Shown here: positions 45,127 to 53,241 of the stretch, one piece after another
Position numbering within the stretch: position 1 is the first letter of the stretch
Layout of the letters: each line of letters starts with the position of its first letter
From: Spirochaetaceae bacterium
GTDB lineage: Bacteria; Spirochaetota; Spirochaetia; Treponematales; Treponemataceae
Reading direction: 5' to 3'
DNA: 64,000 nucleotides
NCBI GenBank assembly: GCA_017623685.1
Contig: JAGAOP010000021.1
Span: 1 to 64,000 of the forward strand
Translations under genes and position numbers: made by a program
Notes under the pieces: model-generated
Told to the model about the DNA's origin: nothing
What the model saw: the letters and a program-made list of their open reading frames with translations, nothing else
The model's database searches: none

Positions 45127-46806
45127 ATGGATTCCTATACATCATTTGATCGATTGGTTTCAAGGTTATCATCATCTGAACGAACTGCTTTGCTTGAAAA
45201 ACTTCAAACTAAAGTTGATCCTGAAAGTCAGTCTCTGGTTTCTGTTGAACTTTCTGGGGGGGGATCATATAAGGATATTGAATTACAATACAAATCTGAA
45301 TCTATTTTTGTGCGAATTTGGTTGTTTCTTAAATCAATTTTTTCAAATACTGATGTTAAAGTTTTGTATAATGCCCAATTAGTTTCAGGACGAGCTAAAT
45401 ACGTAGAAAAAAATTATCCAAATTTAATTGATTCTTATAAGCGTGTTTTTGTTCAAGGTTTTTACGAAAGATTAGAAGAATTAGCTTCATGTGCTGATTT
45501 TTTTAAAGACGGAATTTCTGCCTACCTGTCAGATTCTGGGGAATTTTATGTTTTCCTTTCATCTTTAATAGCACCAGAAATTGCTCGCCAAATTTCTCAA
45601 GAAGTTAATCCATCTAATTTACCATTTGATCGAGAAGTTACAAATGAATTGAGAGTATCTCTTGTTCGCAAAATGGAAAATATAATTCAAAGTTTGCCTG
45701 CTGTAAAAAGAGCAGCTTTATATAATGCAGTTTGTTGTGTAGATTGGCTTCGATATTTTGTGCAATTACCTTTTGCCAGAATTTTAAATTCATTTTCAGA
45801 TGAAAACGGAAGAAAGGTTTGTTCTTTTGAAACTATAAAAAATGATATATCTATACTTGCAAAAGTTTTATGTAATGGAAAATGCATTGAATCAGAGGTT
45901 TTGGAAGCATTATTTGTTTTTTCAGGCAATAGAGATTCTGAAACCAATGAAAACTATTCTGAGCAGTTTGAAAAATATATAGAAACTGCATCTTCTAGAA
46001 TTTCCATGATAAAAATGTTTATAACAACTGTTCCACTTCGTTCTATTGGTGCTGTAGTGAATATGGATGCTTTTTGGTTACCAGATAGACCTGAAGGATC
46101 AGAAGATTGGTTTGTTAAATACAAAAATACTTGGCGAAAAGCCTTTGATAAGCAATGGGAACAATGGCTTTCCGATAGAAAAAAAGATGTAATCCTTTCT
46201 TCTATGACAAAAACTTTTGGTTTCCAAAATATTCCTTTGTTGCCAAATCGTCCATGGGCAAAAATTTTCGGTGGTGTACATTTTGCTTATGATTATTCAA
46301 TGGGTTTTATTTATGAGTTTTATAAAAGTGTATATCCTGAATACAGAAGGATTCTTAAGGTTTTAATGCTAGAAGGAGTTTTTTACTTAAAAGATAATCT
46401 TGTGGAACTTACTGATTCTTGTGCAGAAATGGACCATCAAGAAGAATTATTAAATAAACTTATTATTCGACTTGAAGAAGATGGTGAAACAGGTCTTTTA
46501 TTTGAAAAACTAAAATACGATAATCTTCACACCCCTAGAGGAAAAGCTCGGTTAGATTCCTTAGTGAAATCTCTCGAAACTGAATCTGCTGTTATTTTAG
46601 GTCAATGGTGTGGGTCAGCTCGTTCAATTCAAATGATTTTAAATGGTGTAATTTCAGGTGTTAGAAATAATAGATACGATACTATTTCTAACCTTGCTTC
46701 TATTCAAGGAAAAAATAATAGTGATTTCCGCAAAAAAATGATAGAAGTTCAAAGTGGATTTATTACTGCTTTAGAAGCAATTAAAGAGCTAGAAACTTTG
46801 AAATAG
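45127..46806 (+). CDS. Large uncharacterised protein, probably DUF5312
   Basis: A 559-residue, mainly helical protein without clear signal peptide. One hydrophobic stretch (about 61-72, FVRIWLFLKSIF) is short. The start MDSYTSFDRLVSRLSSSERTAL, with a serine-rich helical opening, resembles a treponemal family I recall as DUF5312; the number is from memory. No enzymatic motif is visible. It lies between argD and pgeF, with pgeF starting 7 bases after, so they may be cotranscribed. The promoter arrangement implies leaderless expression. Confidence 0.72.
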   Translation: MDSYTSFDRLVSRLSSSERTALLEKLQTKVDPESQSLVSVELSGGGSYKDIELQYKSESIFVRIWLFLKSIFSNTDVKVLYNAQLVSGRAKYVEKNYPNLIDSYKRVFVQGFYERLEELASCADFFKDGISAYLSDSGEFYVFLSSLIAPEIARQISQEVNPSNLPFDREVTNELRVSLVRKMENIIQSLPAVKRAALYNAVCCVDWLRYFVQLPFARILNSFSDENGRKVCSFETIKNDISILAKVLCNGKCIESEVLEALFVFSGNRDSETNENYSEQFEKYIETASSRISMIKMFITTVPLRSIGAVVNMDAFWLPDRPEGSEDWFVKYKNTWRKAFDKQWEQWLSDRKKDVILSSMTKTFGFQNIPLLPNRPWAKIFGGVHFAYDYSMGFIYEFYKSVYPEYRRILKVLMLEGVFYLKDNLVELTDSCAEMDHQEELLNKLIIRLEEDGETGLLFEKLKYDNLHTPRGKARLDSLVKSLETESAVILGQWCGSARSIQMILNGVISGVRNNRYDTISNLASIQGKNNSDFRKKMIEVQSGFITALEAIKELETLK

Positions 46807-46813
46807 TATTAAG

Positions 46814-47680
46814 ATGTCTGATTTAATATACACATCTTCTGTTTTTGACTGTAATTTTTCATCAAATCAAGGTTTTGTCTCTTTCCCCTTTTGCTATAAG
46901 GGAAAATTAATGACAAATTCCACTGATTTTCCTATTTGTAATCTTACTCTAAAATCTTCCGGTACAATGAGGTTTAGATGGAATGAAGTTAATTCTAATC
47001 GAGATGATTTTATAAAAAACAATTTTTCTTCTAAAATTCCAATTCCTATTGAATTAATTCATTCTAAGATTGTATACGCCATTGATTTAGATAATGAAGA
47101 TAATTTAATACTTCTTGATTCTTATGGAAATACTGAAGCTGTTAAGGAAGTTAAAATAGGTGACGGCTTATTATCTTGTAATCCCAAAATTGTGCCTTTG
47201 GTTACAGTTGCTGATTGTTTACCTATTTATTTATTTGATCCTGTTACAAAGGTCTTTGGTTTAGTTCATTCTGGTTGGAAGGGTACTGGAATTGCTACTA
47301 ATGCCATTTCTTTAGCTTCTAAAATTTACAATTCTAAAGTTTCAGATTTTTGTGTAGTTATTGGTCCTCATATTCATAAATGCTGTTATAAGGTAGATTT
47401 AGAAAGAGCAAACTATTTTTCTTCTACCTATGGAAATAATTGTGTTTCAGTAGATACTAAAAATCAAATTTCCCTTTCTTTAGTTCAATCAAATATTAAT
47501 TTGCTTTTAAAAATAGGTGTATCAAAAGATAATATTTTGCATTGTTCTGACTGCACAAGTTGTGATTCTAGATTTGGTTCATTTAGAAGGGAAACTACTA
47601 GTTTAACTCAGAGTATTTCTTTAGAAGAACCACAACTTAATTTTACACCTATGGCTGCATTTTTAACTTTTCCCAGTTAA
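46814..47680 (+). CDS. pgeF: Multicopper polyphenol oxidase-fold (YfiH/PgeF) protein
   Basis: A laccase-domain protein of the YfiH/PgeF group, which has been linked both to peptidoglycan-precursor editing and to purine nucleoside cleavage. The protein is 288 residues. The zinc site ligands are visible in VADCLPIYLFD, LVHSGWKGT and GPHIHKCCYKV, and the end has HCSDCTSCDSRFGSFRR. It overlaps none of its neighbours and ends one base before the convergent MocR gene. Confidence 0.9.
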   Translation: MSDLIYTSSVFDCNFSSNQGFVSFPFCYKGKLMTNSTDFPICNLTLKSSGTMRFRWNEVNSNRDDFIKNNFSSKIPIPIELIHSKIVYAIDLDNEDNLILLDSYGNTEAVKEVKIGDGLLSCNPKIVPLVTVADCLPIYLFDPVTKVFGLVHSGWKGTGIATNAISLASKIYNSKVSDFCVVIGPHIHKCCYKVDLERANYFSSTYGNNCVSVDTKNQISLSLVQSNINLLLKIGVSKDNILHCSDCTSCDSRFGSFRRETTSLTQSISLEEPQLNFTPMAAFLTFPS

Positions 47681-49135
47681 TTATTCATTAATAAGTGCTT
47701 TACATAATCCTTTAACTACTAAAGGAATTTGATTTTTTTTTAATGAAGAATAATTTATCACAAGTTTAGATTTTTCTGAATTTTCTATTTTTTTATTTTC
47801 ATTTTGAATATAATCAGAAATAAAAGATACTTTTATACCTTGATTGTCAATTTTTTTTGCTAAAATATCATCTTCTTCGCTGCTGTTAATTTTTAAGATA
47901 AAGTGTAATCCTGCATCTTTACCTTCTATTTTGGAAAGATTTTTTAACGGACTGTTCATTATTTCAAATATTAGATTATCTCGAAGGTTTCTATAATAAT
48001 TTTTCATTCTAATTAAGTGTTTTTCATAAAAACCCATACTAATAAAACTTGCTAAGGTCATTTGTTCAATACTAGATACGGTGCAAGAATAAAATCCCAA
48101 GTTCTGTCTAAATTTTTTTACTAATTCCAAGGGTAAAACCATGTAACTTATTCGTAAAGAAGGGGAAATCGTTTTTGTAAATGTATTTATATAGATTACT
48201 TTGTTTTGATTATCCATACTAAACAATGTATCTATTGATTTTCCAGTAAAACGGAATTCGCTATCATAGTCATCTTCTATAATGAATCGATTATCATGTT
48301 TGCTACACCAGTTTAATAATTCTTGACGTCGGCGAACTTGCATGATTGAACCTGTAGGAAAATGATGAGCTGGAGAAACATGAACAACAGAAACATTGCT
48401 ATTTTCTAAAGCATCTACGCTTATTCCTTTTTTATCCATAGGAATTGGAATACATTCTATATTGTTGGATTTTAAAATAGATGTTATTTTTGTGTAACCA
48501 GGATTTTCCATTCCGTATATTTTGTTTTTTCCCAGTAATTGTAAAATTAAGGTATATAAATATTCGCTTCCAGCTCCAATAATTATTTGTTCACTTGAAA
48601 TATTCATATTTCTAAATTGTGAAAGATGAATAGAAATTGCATTTCGTAATTCTTCTATTCCTTGAGGAGGTAAGGATGAAAGAATTTTTTCTTTTGATTC
48701 TTTTAAAACCAACTTCATTAATTTTGCCCAAGTTGCAAAGGGGAACTGTTCTAGGTTTATTAAATTACCAGATAAATTTATTTTTTCCGTATCTTTATTT
48801 TTTTCAAAAAGAATTTTATCCATATTTTTTATTTCTAAGTTTTTTATAAGTTGAGAATTTATTTTTTCTTTTTTTAAATGAATAAAATTTTCTTCTAAAG
48901 GAGTGACGTAATAACCACTTCTTTCAGATGAAAAAATATATCCTTCTGCAATAAGTAATTCATATGCATTTTGAGTTGTTATTACGCTAACTCCAAGATG
49001 ATTTGCTAAAGCTCGTTTAGAAGGAAGTTTTTCGTTGGGTTTTAGTATTTGAGAAATAATTTGTTCTTTTAGTTGTGAATAAATAAATTCAGTTAAAGAA
49101 GAGTTTTTTCGTTGAGAAAAATCTATTGTTACCAT
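47681..49135 (-). CDS. MocR-family regulator (PdxR-like) with aminotransferase domain
   Basis: A 484-residue GntR-type winged helix (about 1-75, containing EKLPSKRALANHLGVS) fused to a type I aminotransferase fold. The aminotransferase part carries the YDSEF-like motif in IIEDDYDSEFRF and the PLP lysine candidate in INTFTKTISPSLRISYMV. Such regulators sense pyridoxal phosphate. It is divergent from a pyridoxamine kinase, so I infer a PdxR-like role controlling vitamin B6 salvage. Its own promoter (TAGTCA, 17 bases, TATATT) would end 7 bases before the ATG and overlaps the repeats at 49145-49177. Confidence 0.9.
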   Translation of the reverse strand: MVTIDFSQRKNSSLTEFIYSQLKEQIISQILKPNEKLPSKRALANHLGVSVITTQNAYELLIAEGYIFSSERSGYYVTPLEENFIHLKKEKINSQLIKNLEIKNMDKILFEKNKDTEKINLSGNLINLEQFPFATWAKLMKLVLKESKEKILSSLPPQGIEELRNAISIHLSQFRNMNISSEQIIIGAGSEYLYTLILQLLGKNKIYGMENPGYTKITSILKSNNIECIPIPMDKKGISVDALENSNVSVVHVSPAHHFPTGSIMQVRRRQELLNWCSKHDNRFIIEDDYDSEFRFTGKSIDTLFSMDNQNKVIYINTFTKTISPSLRISYMVLPLELVKKFRQNLGFYSCTVSSIEQMTLASFISMGFYEKHLIRMKNYYRNLRDNLIFEIMNSPLKNLSKIEGKDAGLHFILKINSSEEDDILAKKIDNQGIKVSFISDYIQNENKKIENSEKSKLVINYSSLKKNQIPLVVKGLCKALINE

Positions 49136-49144
49136 AAATCTGAA

Positions 49145-49185
49145 TATATCAAAATATACATAAAATGACTATATCAATATTATCA
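49145..49185. promoter_or_regulatory. Direct repeats in the MocR/pyridoxamine kinase intergenic region
   Basis: TATATCAA occurs at 49145-49152 and again at 49170-49177, 25 bases apart, with a weaker TATTATCA at 49178-49185. They cover the candidate -10 and -35 boxes of the MocR gene, so they are good candidates for the regulator's binding sites. MocR regulators commonly bind direct repeats. Confidence 0.45.
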
Positions 49186-49228
49186 GTTTTATATTATTTT
49201 TTATATAAACAGGAGGTAAATTCTAAAT

Positions 49229-50074
49229 ATGGATAAAAGAATTTTAACAATTCAAGATATTTCATGCGTAGGACAATGTTCTTTAACTGTAGCTTTACCT
49301 ATTATTTCTGCCTTTGGAATTGAAACAGCTGTTCTACCAAGTTCCGTTCTTTCAACTCATACTGCAGGTTTTTCTGGATATACATTCAGAGATTTAACAG
49401 ATGACATGCCTTTAATTTTAAATCATTGGAAAAAAGAAGGTTTAAAATTTGATGCTTTTTATACAGGTTATGTAAGTAAAAGCCAAATTCCAATAATTTT
49501 AGACATTATGAATCAGGTTGGTTCTGAAGATTCAATTAGGATAGTTGACCCTGTTATGGGAGACAATGGAAAACTATATCCAGGCTTTGACGAAGATTTT
49601 CCATCAGAAATGGCAAAACTCTGTAAGGGTGCAACGATTATTTTACCAAATTTAACTGAAGCATCTTACATGTTAGGAATTCCCTATGTTGGGGACAATA
49701 AAGATTCTTCAGATTATGATAAGCCTTATATTGAAACTCTACTTAAAAAATTATTGACGTTAGGTTGTAAAAAAGTTGTACTTACAGGTGTGAGTTTTGA
49801 AAAAGGAAAATTAGGTTGTGCTTGCTATGATGGCAAAGATATAGAATATTATTTTAACGATAGATTAGATGCTCAAATGCATGGAACAGGGGATGTTTTC
49901 GCCTCTAGTTTTACAGGTTCAATTTGTAAAGGGTACTCTTTATTACAAGCTACAAAGTTAGCTAGCGATTTTGTTGTAGAATCAATGAAAAAGACTTTAG
50001 GTGACAAAAATCATTGGTATGGTGTTAAATTTGAAAAAGCTTTACCATGGCTTATAGGTCAAATTGAAAAATAA
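49229..50074 (+). CDS. pdxY: Pyridoxamine/pyridoxal kinase
   Basis: A ribokinase-fold kinase that phosphorylates B6 vitamers. The protein is 281 residues. The start ILTIQDISCVGQCSLTVALP matches the pyridoxal kinase branch, and the catalytic anion-hole motif is MHGTGDVFASSF near 216-227. It is preceded by CAGGAGG. A ThiD-like enzyme would be the main alternative, but the divergent PLP-sensing regulator supports vitamin B6 salvage. The symbol pdxY versus pdxK is a matter of subfamily that I cannot settle. Confidence 0.88.
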   Translation: MDKRILTIQDISCVGQCSLTVALPIISAFGIETAVLPSSVLSTHTAGFSGYTFRDLTDDMPLILNHWKKEGLKFDAFYTGYVSKSQIPIILDIMNQVGSEDSIRIVDPVMGDNGKLYPGFDEDFPSEMAKLCKGATIILPNLTEASYMLGIPYVGDNKDSSDYDKPYIETLLKKLLTLGCKKVVLTGVSFEKGKLGCACYDGKDIEYYFNDRLDAQMHGTGDVFASSFTGSICKGYSLLQATKLASDFVVESMKKTLGDKNHWYGVKFEKALPWLIGQIEK

Positions 50075-50099
50075 TGTTAATTAAAATGTAAAGAGGCAA

Positions 50100-50132
50100 A
50101 AAAAAACTGTTCTTTTTTGAACAGTTTTTTTT
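50100..50132. terminator. Bidirectional terminator between pyridoxamine kinase and tRNA-Leu
   Basis: AAAAAACTGTTC (50101-50112) pairs with GAACAGTTTTTT (50119-50130), giving T tracts on both strands. It serves the kinase gene on the plus strand and the tRNA on the minus strand. On the minus strand the tRNA 3' end is directly joined to it. Confidence 0.88.
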
Positions 50133-50213
50133 GCGGCGAACCTGACTTGAACAGGCACAGCTCTCGCCACCAGCACCTCAAGCTGGCGTGTCTACCAATT
50201 CCACCATCGCCGC
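50132..50213 (-). tRNA. tRNA-Leu, anticodon GAG
   Basis: An 82-base class II tRNA. The acceptor GCGGCGA pairs with TCGCCGC, discriminator A. The anticodon arm is CCAGC-TTGAGGT-GCTGG with anticodon GAG for CUU/CUC codons. A variable arm (TGGCGAGAGCTG) and a T arm with loop TTCAAGT are present. CCA is not encoded. A consensus-like promoter lies at 50226-50254. Confidence 0.95.
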
Positions 50214-50225
50214 TAGATTTTTAAT

Positions 50226-50254
50226 ATTTTAACAAAAAAGATATTTTATGTCAA
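50226..50254 (-). promoter_or_regulatory. Consensus-like promoter of tRNA-Leu
   Basis: On the minus strand TTGACA (50254-50249), 17 bases, TAAAAT (50231-50226), about 12 bases before the mature tRNA end. Confidence 0.85.
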
Positions 50255-50306
50255 GTTAGATAGATATAGGTTAATTAGTTATGTTTTTTTATTGATTTAT
50301 GCTAGA

Positions 50307-50335
50307 TTGACTTTTTCTATAATAGACTTTACAAT
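50307..50335 (+). promoter_or_regulatory. Promoter of leuCD
   Basis: TTGACT (50307-50312) and TACAAT (50330-50335) are 17 bases apart. A leader of about 48 bases ends in AAAGAGGGA before the ATG at 50390; no leader peptide with leucine codons is seen. Confidence 0.7.
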
Positions 50336-50389
50336 TAAAAAATACTTAAATAAATGAAGTTTTTTTAATTTAACTAAAGAGGGACTAAA

Positions 50390-51691
50390 ATGGGAAAAAC
50401 CATTGCACAAAAAATTTTTGAAACCCATGTTGCGGAAAAACCTTTTACTGATACTTGGGTTTTGAAATTAGATCGAGTTTTTTGTCACGAAATTACAACA
50501 CCTGTTGCTATTACAGATTTGGTAGAAAGAGGAAAAGATAGGGTTTTTGATGCTACAAAAATAAAAGCTGTTATTGACCATGTTACTCCTGCAAAGGATT
50601 CAAAAACAGCTCTTCAAGGAAAAATCCTTCGTGATTGGGCAAAACGTAACAATGTAAAAGATTTTTTCGACATTGGAGCTAATGGTGTTTGTCACGCTAT
50701 TTTCCCAGAAAAAGGATTTGTTCGTCCTGGTTTTACAGTTATTATGGGGGACAGTCATACTTGTACTCATGGTGCTTTTGGTGCTTTTGCCGCAGGGGTT
50801 GGAACAACAGACTTAGAAGTAGGAATACTAAAGGGCGTTTGTTCTTTTAAGGAACCTAAAACTATCCGTTTTATTCTTAATGGCAAATTACCAGAAGGGG
50901 TTTTTGCAAAAGACGTAATTCTTTATATTATAGGGCAAATTGGTGTAAATGGTGCAACAAATTGTGTTATGGAGTTTGCAGGTCCTATAGTTGAAGCTAT
51001 GTCTATGGAAGCTCGAATGACAATTTGTAATATGGCAGTAGAAGCAGGAGCAACAAGTGGTATTTGTATGCCTGATATGACAACGGTTGAATATTTATGG
51101 CCTTTTATAAAAGACGATTTTTCTTCTAAAGAAGAAGCTCTAGCTGAATATTCAAAATGGATTTCTGATCCGGATGCAGTATACGAAAAAGTTTATACCT
51201 ATGACCTTTCTAATTTGGAACCACTTTCTACTTTTGGATATAAACCAGATCAAGTAAAATCCATAAAAGAAATGGTAGGAACAAAAGTAGATCAAGTTTA
51301 TATTGGTTCTTGCACAAATGGTCGTATTGAAGATTTACGTGCTGCAGCTCAAGTATTAAAAGCAGCTCTAAAAGAAGGAAAACATATTGCAGAAGGGGTA
51401 AGGGGAATTCTTTCACCAGCTACACCTGCTATTTATCAAAAAGCCTTAGAAGAAGGAATAATTTCTACTTTTATGGAATTTGGTTTTTGTGTTACAAATC
51501 CAACCTGTGGAGCCTGTCTTGGTATGAGCAATGGAGTTCTTGCTGAAAAAGAAGTTTGTGCTTCAACAACTAATCGTAATTTTAACGGAAGAATGGGAAA
51601 AGGTGGAATGGTTCATCTTATGAGTCCTGCTAGTGCAGCTGCTACAGCTATAACAGGAACAATATCAAATTCATTACTTTACAAGGGGTAA
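50390..51691 (+). CDS. leuC: 3-isopropylmalate dehydratase large subunit
   Basis: An aconitase-family [4Fe-4S] hydro-lyase in leucine synthesis. The protein is 433 residues, which places it in the shorter HacA-type group. The cluster cysteines are in GSCTNGRIEDL and in NPTCGACLG, and GDSHTCTHGAFGAFA is the substrate loop. It is followed 4 bases later by the small subunit. leuA and leuB are not in the window. A related homoaconitase-type activity cannot be excluded by sequence. Confidence 0.93.
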   Translation: MGKTIAQKIFETHVAEKPFTDTWVLKLDRVFCHEITTPVAITDLVERGKDRVFDATKIKAVIDHVTPAKDSKTALQGKILRDWAKRNNVKDFFDIGANGVCHAIFPEKGFVRPGFTVIMGDSHTCTHGAFGAFAAGVGTTDLEVGILKGVCSFKEPKTIRFILNGKLPEGVFAKDVILYIIGQIGVNGATNCVMEFAGPIVEAMSMEARMTICNMAVEAGATSGICMPDMTTVEYLWPFIKDDFSSKEEALAEYSKWISDPDAVYEKVYTYDLSNLEPLSTFGYKPDQVKSIKEMVGTKVDQVYIGSCTNGRIEDLRAAAQVLKAALKEGKHIAEGVRGILSPATPAIYQKALEEGIISTFMEFGFCVTNPTCGACLGMSNGVLAEKEVCASTTNRNFNGRMGKGGMVHLMSPASAAATAITGTISNSLLYKG

Positions 51692-51695
51692 TAAA

Positions 51696-52229
51696 ATGAA
51701 GCAATTTGGGGGACAAGTTTTATTTCTAGATCGTTCAGATATAAATACCGACGAAATAATTCCTGCAAAATATCTTACAGAAATCAGTAAGCAAGCATTA
51801 AAACCTTATTTGTTAGAAGATTTAAAGATGGATGGTTTTGATCCAAAAGCTGATATTCCTGGAAAAAAAGTAATTATTACTCGGGAAAATTTTGGATGTG
51901 GATCTTCTCGTGAACACGCTCCATGGGCTTTAGAAGTAAATGGTATTTATGCTGTTGTTGCAGTAAATTTTGCTCGTATTTTCCGTCAAAATATGTTTAA
52001 CTGTGGAATGCTAGCTATTGAACTTTCTAAAAAAGATATTGACGATATGTTCCGAACTTTTGCAAATAAAGATACTGAATGTTCCATTGTAATTAATGAT
52101 GATGGTACAGCTAAAGTCAAACTTATTTCTGGTAGTCTATCAAAAAGCTATCATTTCCCCTTAGATGGATTTGAAAAAGCTTTGATTTTAGATGAAGGTT
52201 GGCTTGGTTACGCTGAAAAAAAATACTAG
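51696..52229 (+). CDS. leuD: 3-isopropylmalate dehydratase small subunit
   Basis: The swivelling small subunit. The protein is 177 residues. The family motif is ENFGCGSSREHAPWAL near 62-77, and the YLTEI loop near 26-30 replaces the variable substrate-recognition segment. AAGGGG precedes the ATG. It forms the enzyme with leuC. Confidence 0.94.
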   Translation: MKQFGGQVLFLDRSDINTDEIIPAKYLTEISKQALKPYLLEDLKMDGFDPKADIPGKKVIITRENFGCGSSREHAPWALEVNGIYAVVAVNFARIFRQNMFNCGMLAIELSKKDIDDMFRTFANKDTECSIVINDDGTAKVKLISGSLSKSYHFPLDGFEKALILDEGWLGYAEKKY

Positions 52230-52233
52230 TTCT

Positions 52234-52887
52234 ATGTTATCTATAACAGAAATTACTAATAAATTAACAGAAATAGAGCGTTCAAAAAATGAATGTTCTA
52301 TTTCTGAAAATATTTATAAGCAACTAACTTTTATTGCAGAAGTTGATAAAATTAAACAAATATTTCGTCGAACCTTATTAACTGACTCATCAAGACAAGA
52401 AAATGATGCGGAACATTCTTGGCATTTAGCTTTAATGGCTATATTATTGGAAGAATATGCTAGTGAACCAGTGGATATGAAACGTGTCCTTAAAATGGTT
52501 ATTATTCATGACTTAGTAGAAATATATGCTGGGGATACTTTTGCCTTTGATGAAAAAGGTAATCAAAATAAAGTCGAAAGAGAAATAGCTGCAGCAGATA
52601 AATTATTTACTTTGTTGAATAATCAACAAGGTGATGAATTAAAAGAATTATGGCAAGAATTTGACGCTATGGATACTGCAGATTCAAAATTTGCTGCAAG
52701 TCTAGATAGATTGCAACCTTTTATACATAATGTGCTAACTGATGGATATACTTGGAAATTAGGAAAAGTTTCAAAAAATCAAGTCTATAAACGAATGGAA
52801 ATTGTACAGACAGCATGTCCTAGGTTGTGGCCTTGGGTTCAGGGGCAAATTCAATTAGCAATAGAAAAGGGATATATAAACAAGTAA
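52234..52887 (+). CDS. HD-domain hydrolase, YfbR/HDDC2-like
   Basis: A 217-residue metal-dependent phosphohydrolase. The HD ligands are recognisable: AEHSWHLA (first His), IIHDLVEIYAGDTFAFD (HD pair plus acidic residues) and the Asp in ASLDRLQPF. This arrangement resembles the YfbR/HDDC2 5'-deoxynucleotidases, so a role in deoxynucleotide turnover is likely but unproven. I place the start at the ATG at 52234, 4 bases after leuD. An in-frame ATG at 52192 would overlap leuD by 38 bases. Neither has a convincing ribosome site. Confidence 0.8.
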   Translation: MLSITEITNKLTEIERSKNECSISENIYKQLTFIAEVDKIKQIFRRTLLTDSSRQENDAEHSWHLALMAILLEEYASEPVDMKRVLKMVIIHDLVEIYAGDTFAFDEKGNQNKVEREIAAADKLFTLLNNQQGDELKELWQEFDAMDTADSKFAASLDRLQPFIHNVLTDGYTWKLGKVSKNQVYKRMEIVQTACPRLWPWVQGQIQLAIEKGYINK

Positions 52888-52903
52888 ATTATATGCGAAT
52901 TCA

Positions 52904-52935
52904 ACAAAACCATGGTAAATAAAACCAAGTTTTGT
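52904..52935. other. Hairpin between the convergent HD and HMA genes
   Basis: ACAAAAC (52904-52910) pairs with GTTTTGT (52929-52935), with an inner TGGT/ACCA stem. It has no T tract, so it is a weak candidate for a bidirectional terminator or mRNA end. Confidence 0.35.
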
Positions 52936-52970
52936 GAGAATAAATAATTTAATAAAAAGAAAAAGATTAA

Positions 52971-53180
52971 TTAACCGATTACATCAACGCCACAACCAGA
53001 GATGGCATTGTTTATAGCATCTTCAACACCGGCTGCACCTTCATCAAAATTAACAAGAACTTGAGATTTTGTAGCGTTTGCGGTACATGATGTTACACCT
53101 GCAACAGCAGAAACTGCTTTCTGTACAGTTTGTTCTGTTTGTTCATCAAACATTCCGACAACGTATATTTTTTTTTCCAT
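52971..53180 (-). CDS. HMA-fold (heavy-metal-associated) protein without the metal motif
   Basis: A 69-residue protein with the beta-alpha-beta pattern of heavy-metal-associated domains (VVGMFDEQTEQTVQKAVSAV..., then VLVNFDEGAAGVEDAINNAI). The usual GMTCxxC copper site is GMFDEQT, so both cysteines of the site are missing. Remaining cysteines (33 and 64) are elsewhere. It may bind a different ligand or act as a protein module. AAGGAG precedes the ATG, and it has its own promoter (53213-53241). Confidence 0.78.
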   Translation of the reverse strand: MEKKIYVVGMFDEQTEQTVQKAVSAVAGVTSCTANATKSQVLVNFDEGAAGVEDAINNAISGCGVDVIG

Positions 53181-53212
53181 AGGTGCACTCCTTCAAGATA
53201 TCTTATTTTATA

Positions 53213-53241
53213 ATTATATAGTACTTTTCTTATTCATTCAA
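53213..53241 (-). promoter_or_regulatory. Promoter of the HMA-fold gene
   Basis: On the minus strand TTGAAT (53241-53236), 17 bases, TATAAT (53218-53213). Its -35 overlaps the last codons of rlmN. Confidence 0.65.

Noticed and set aside
52192-52233. HD hydrolase start at ATG 52192
   Set aside because: It would lie within the last codons of leuD without a ribosome site; 52234 gives a tidier junction, though neither is certain.
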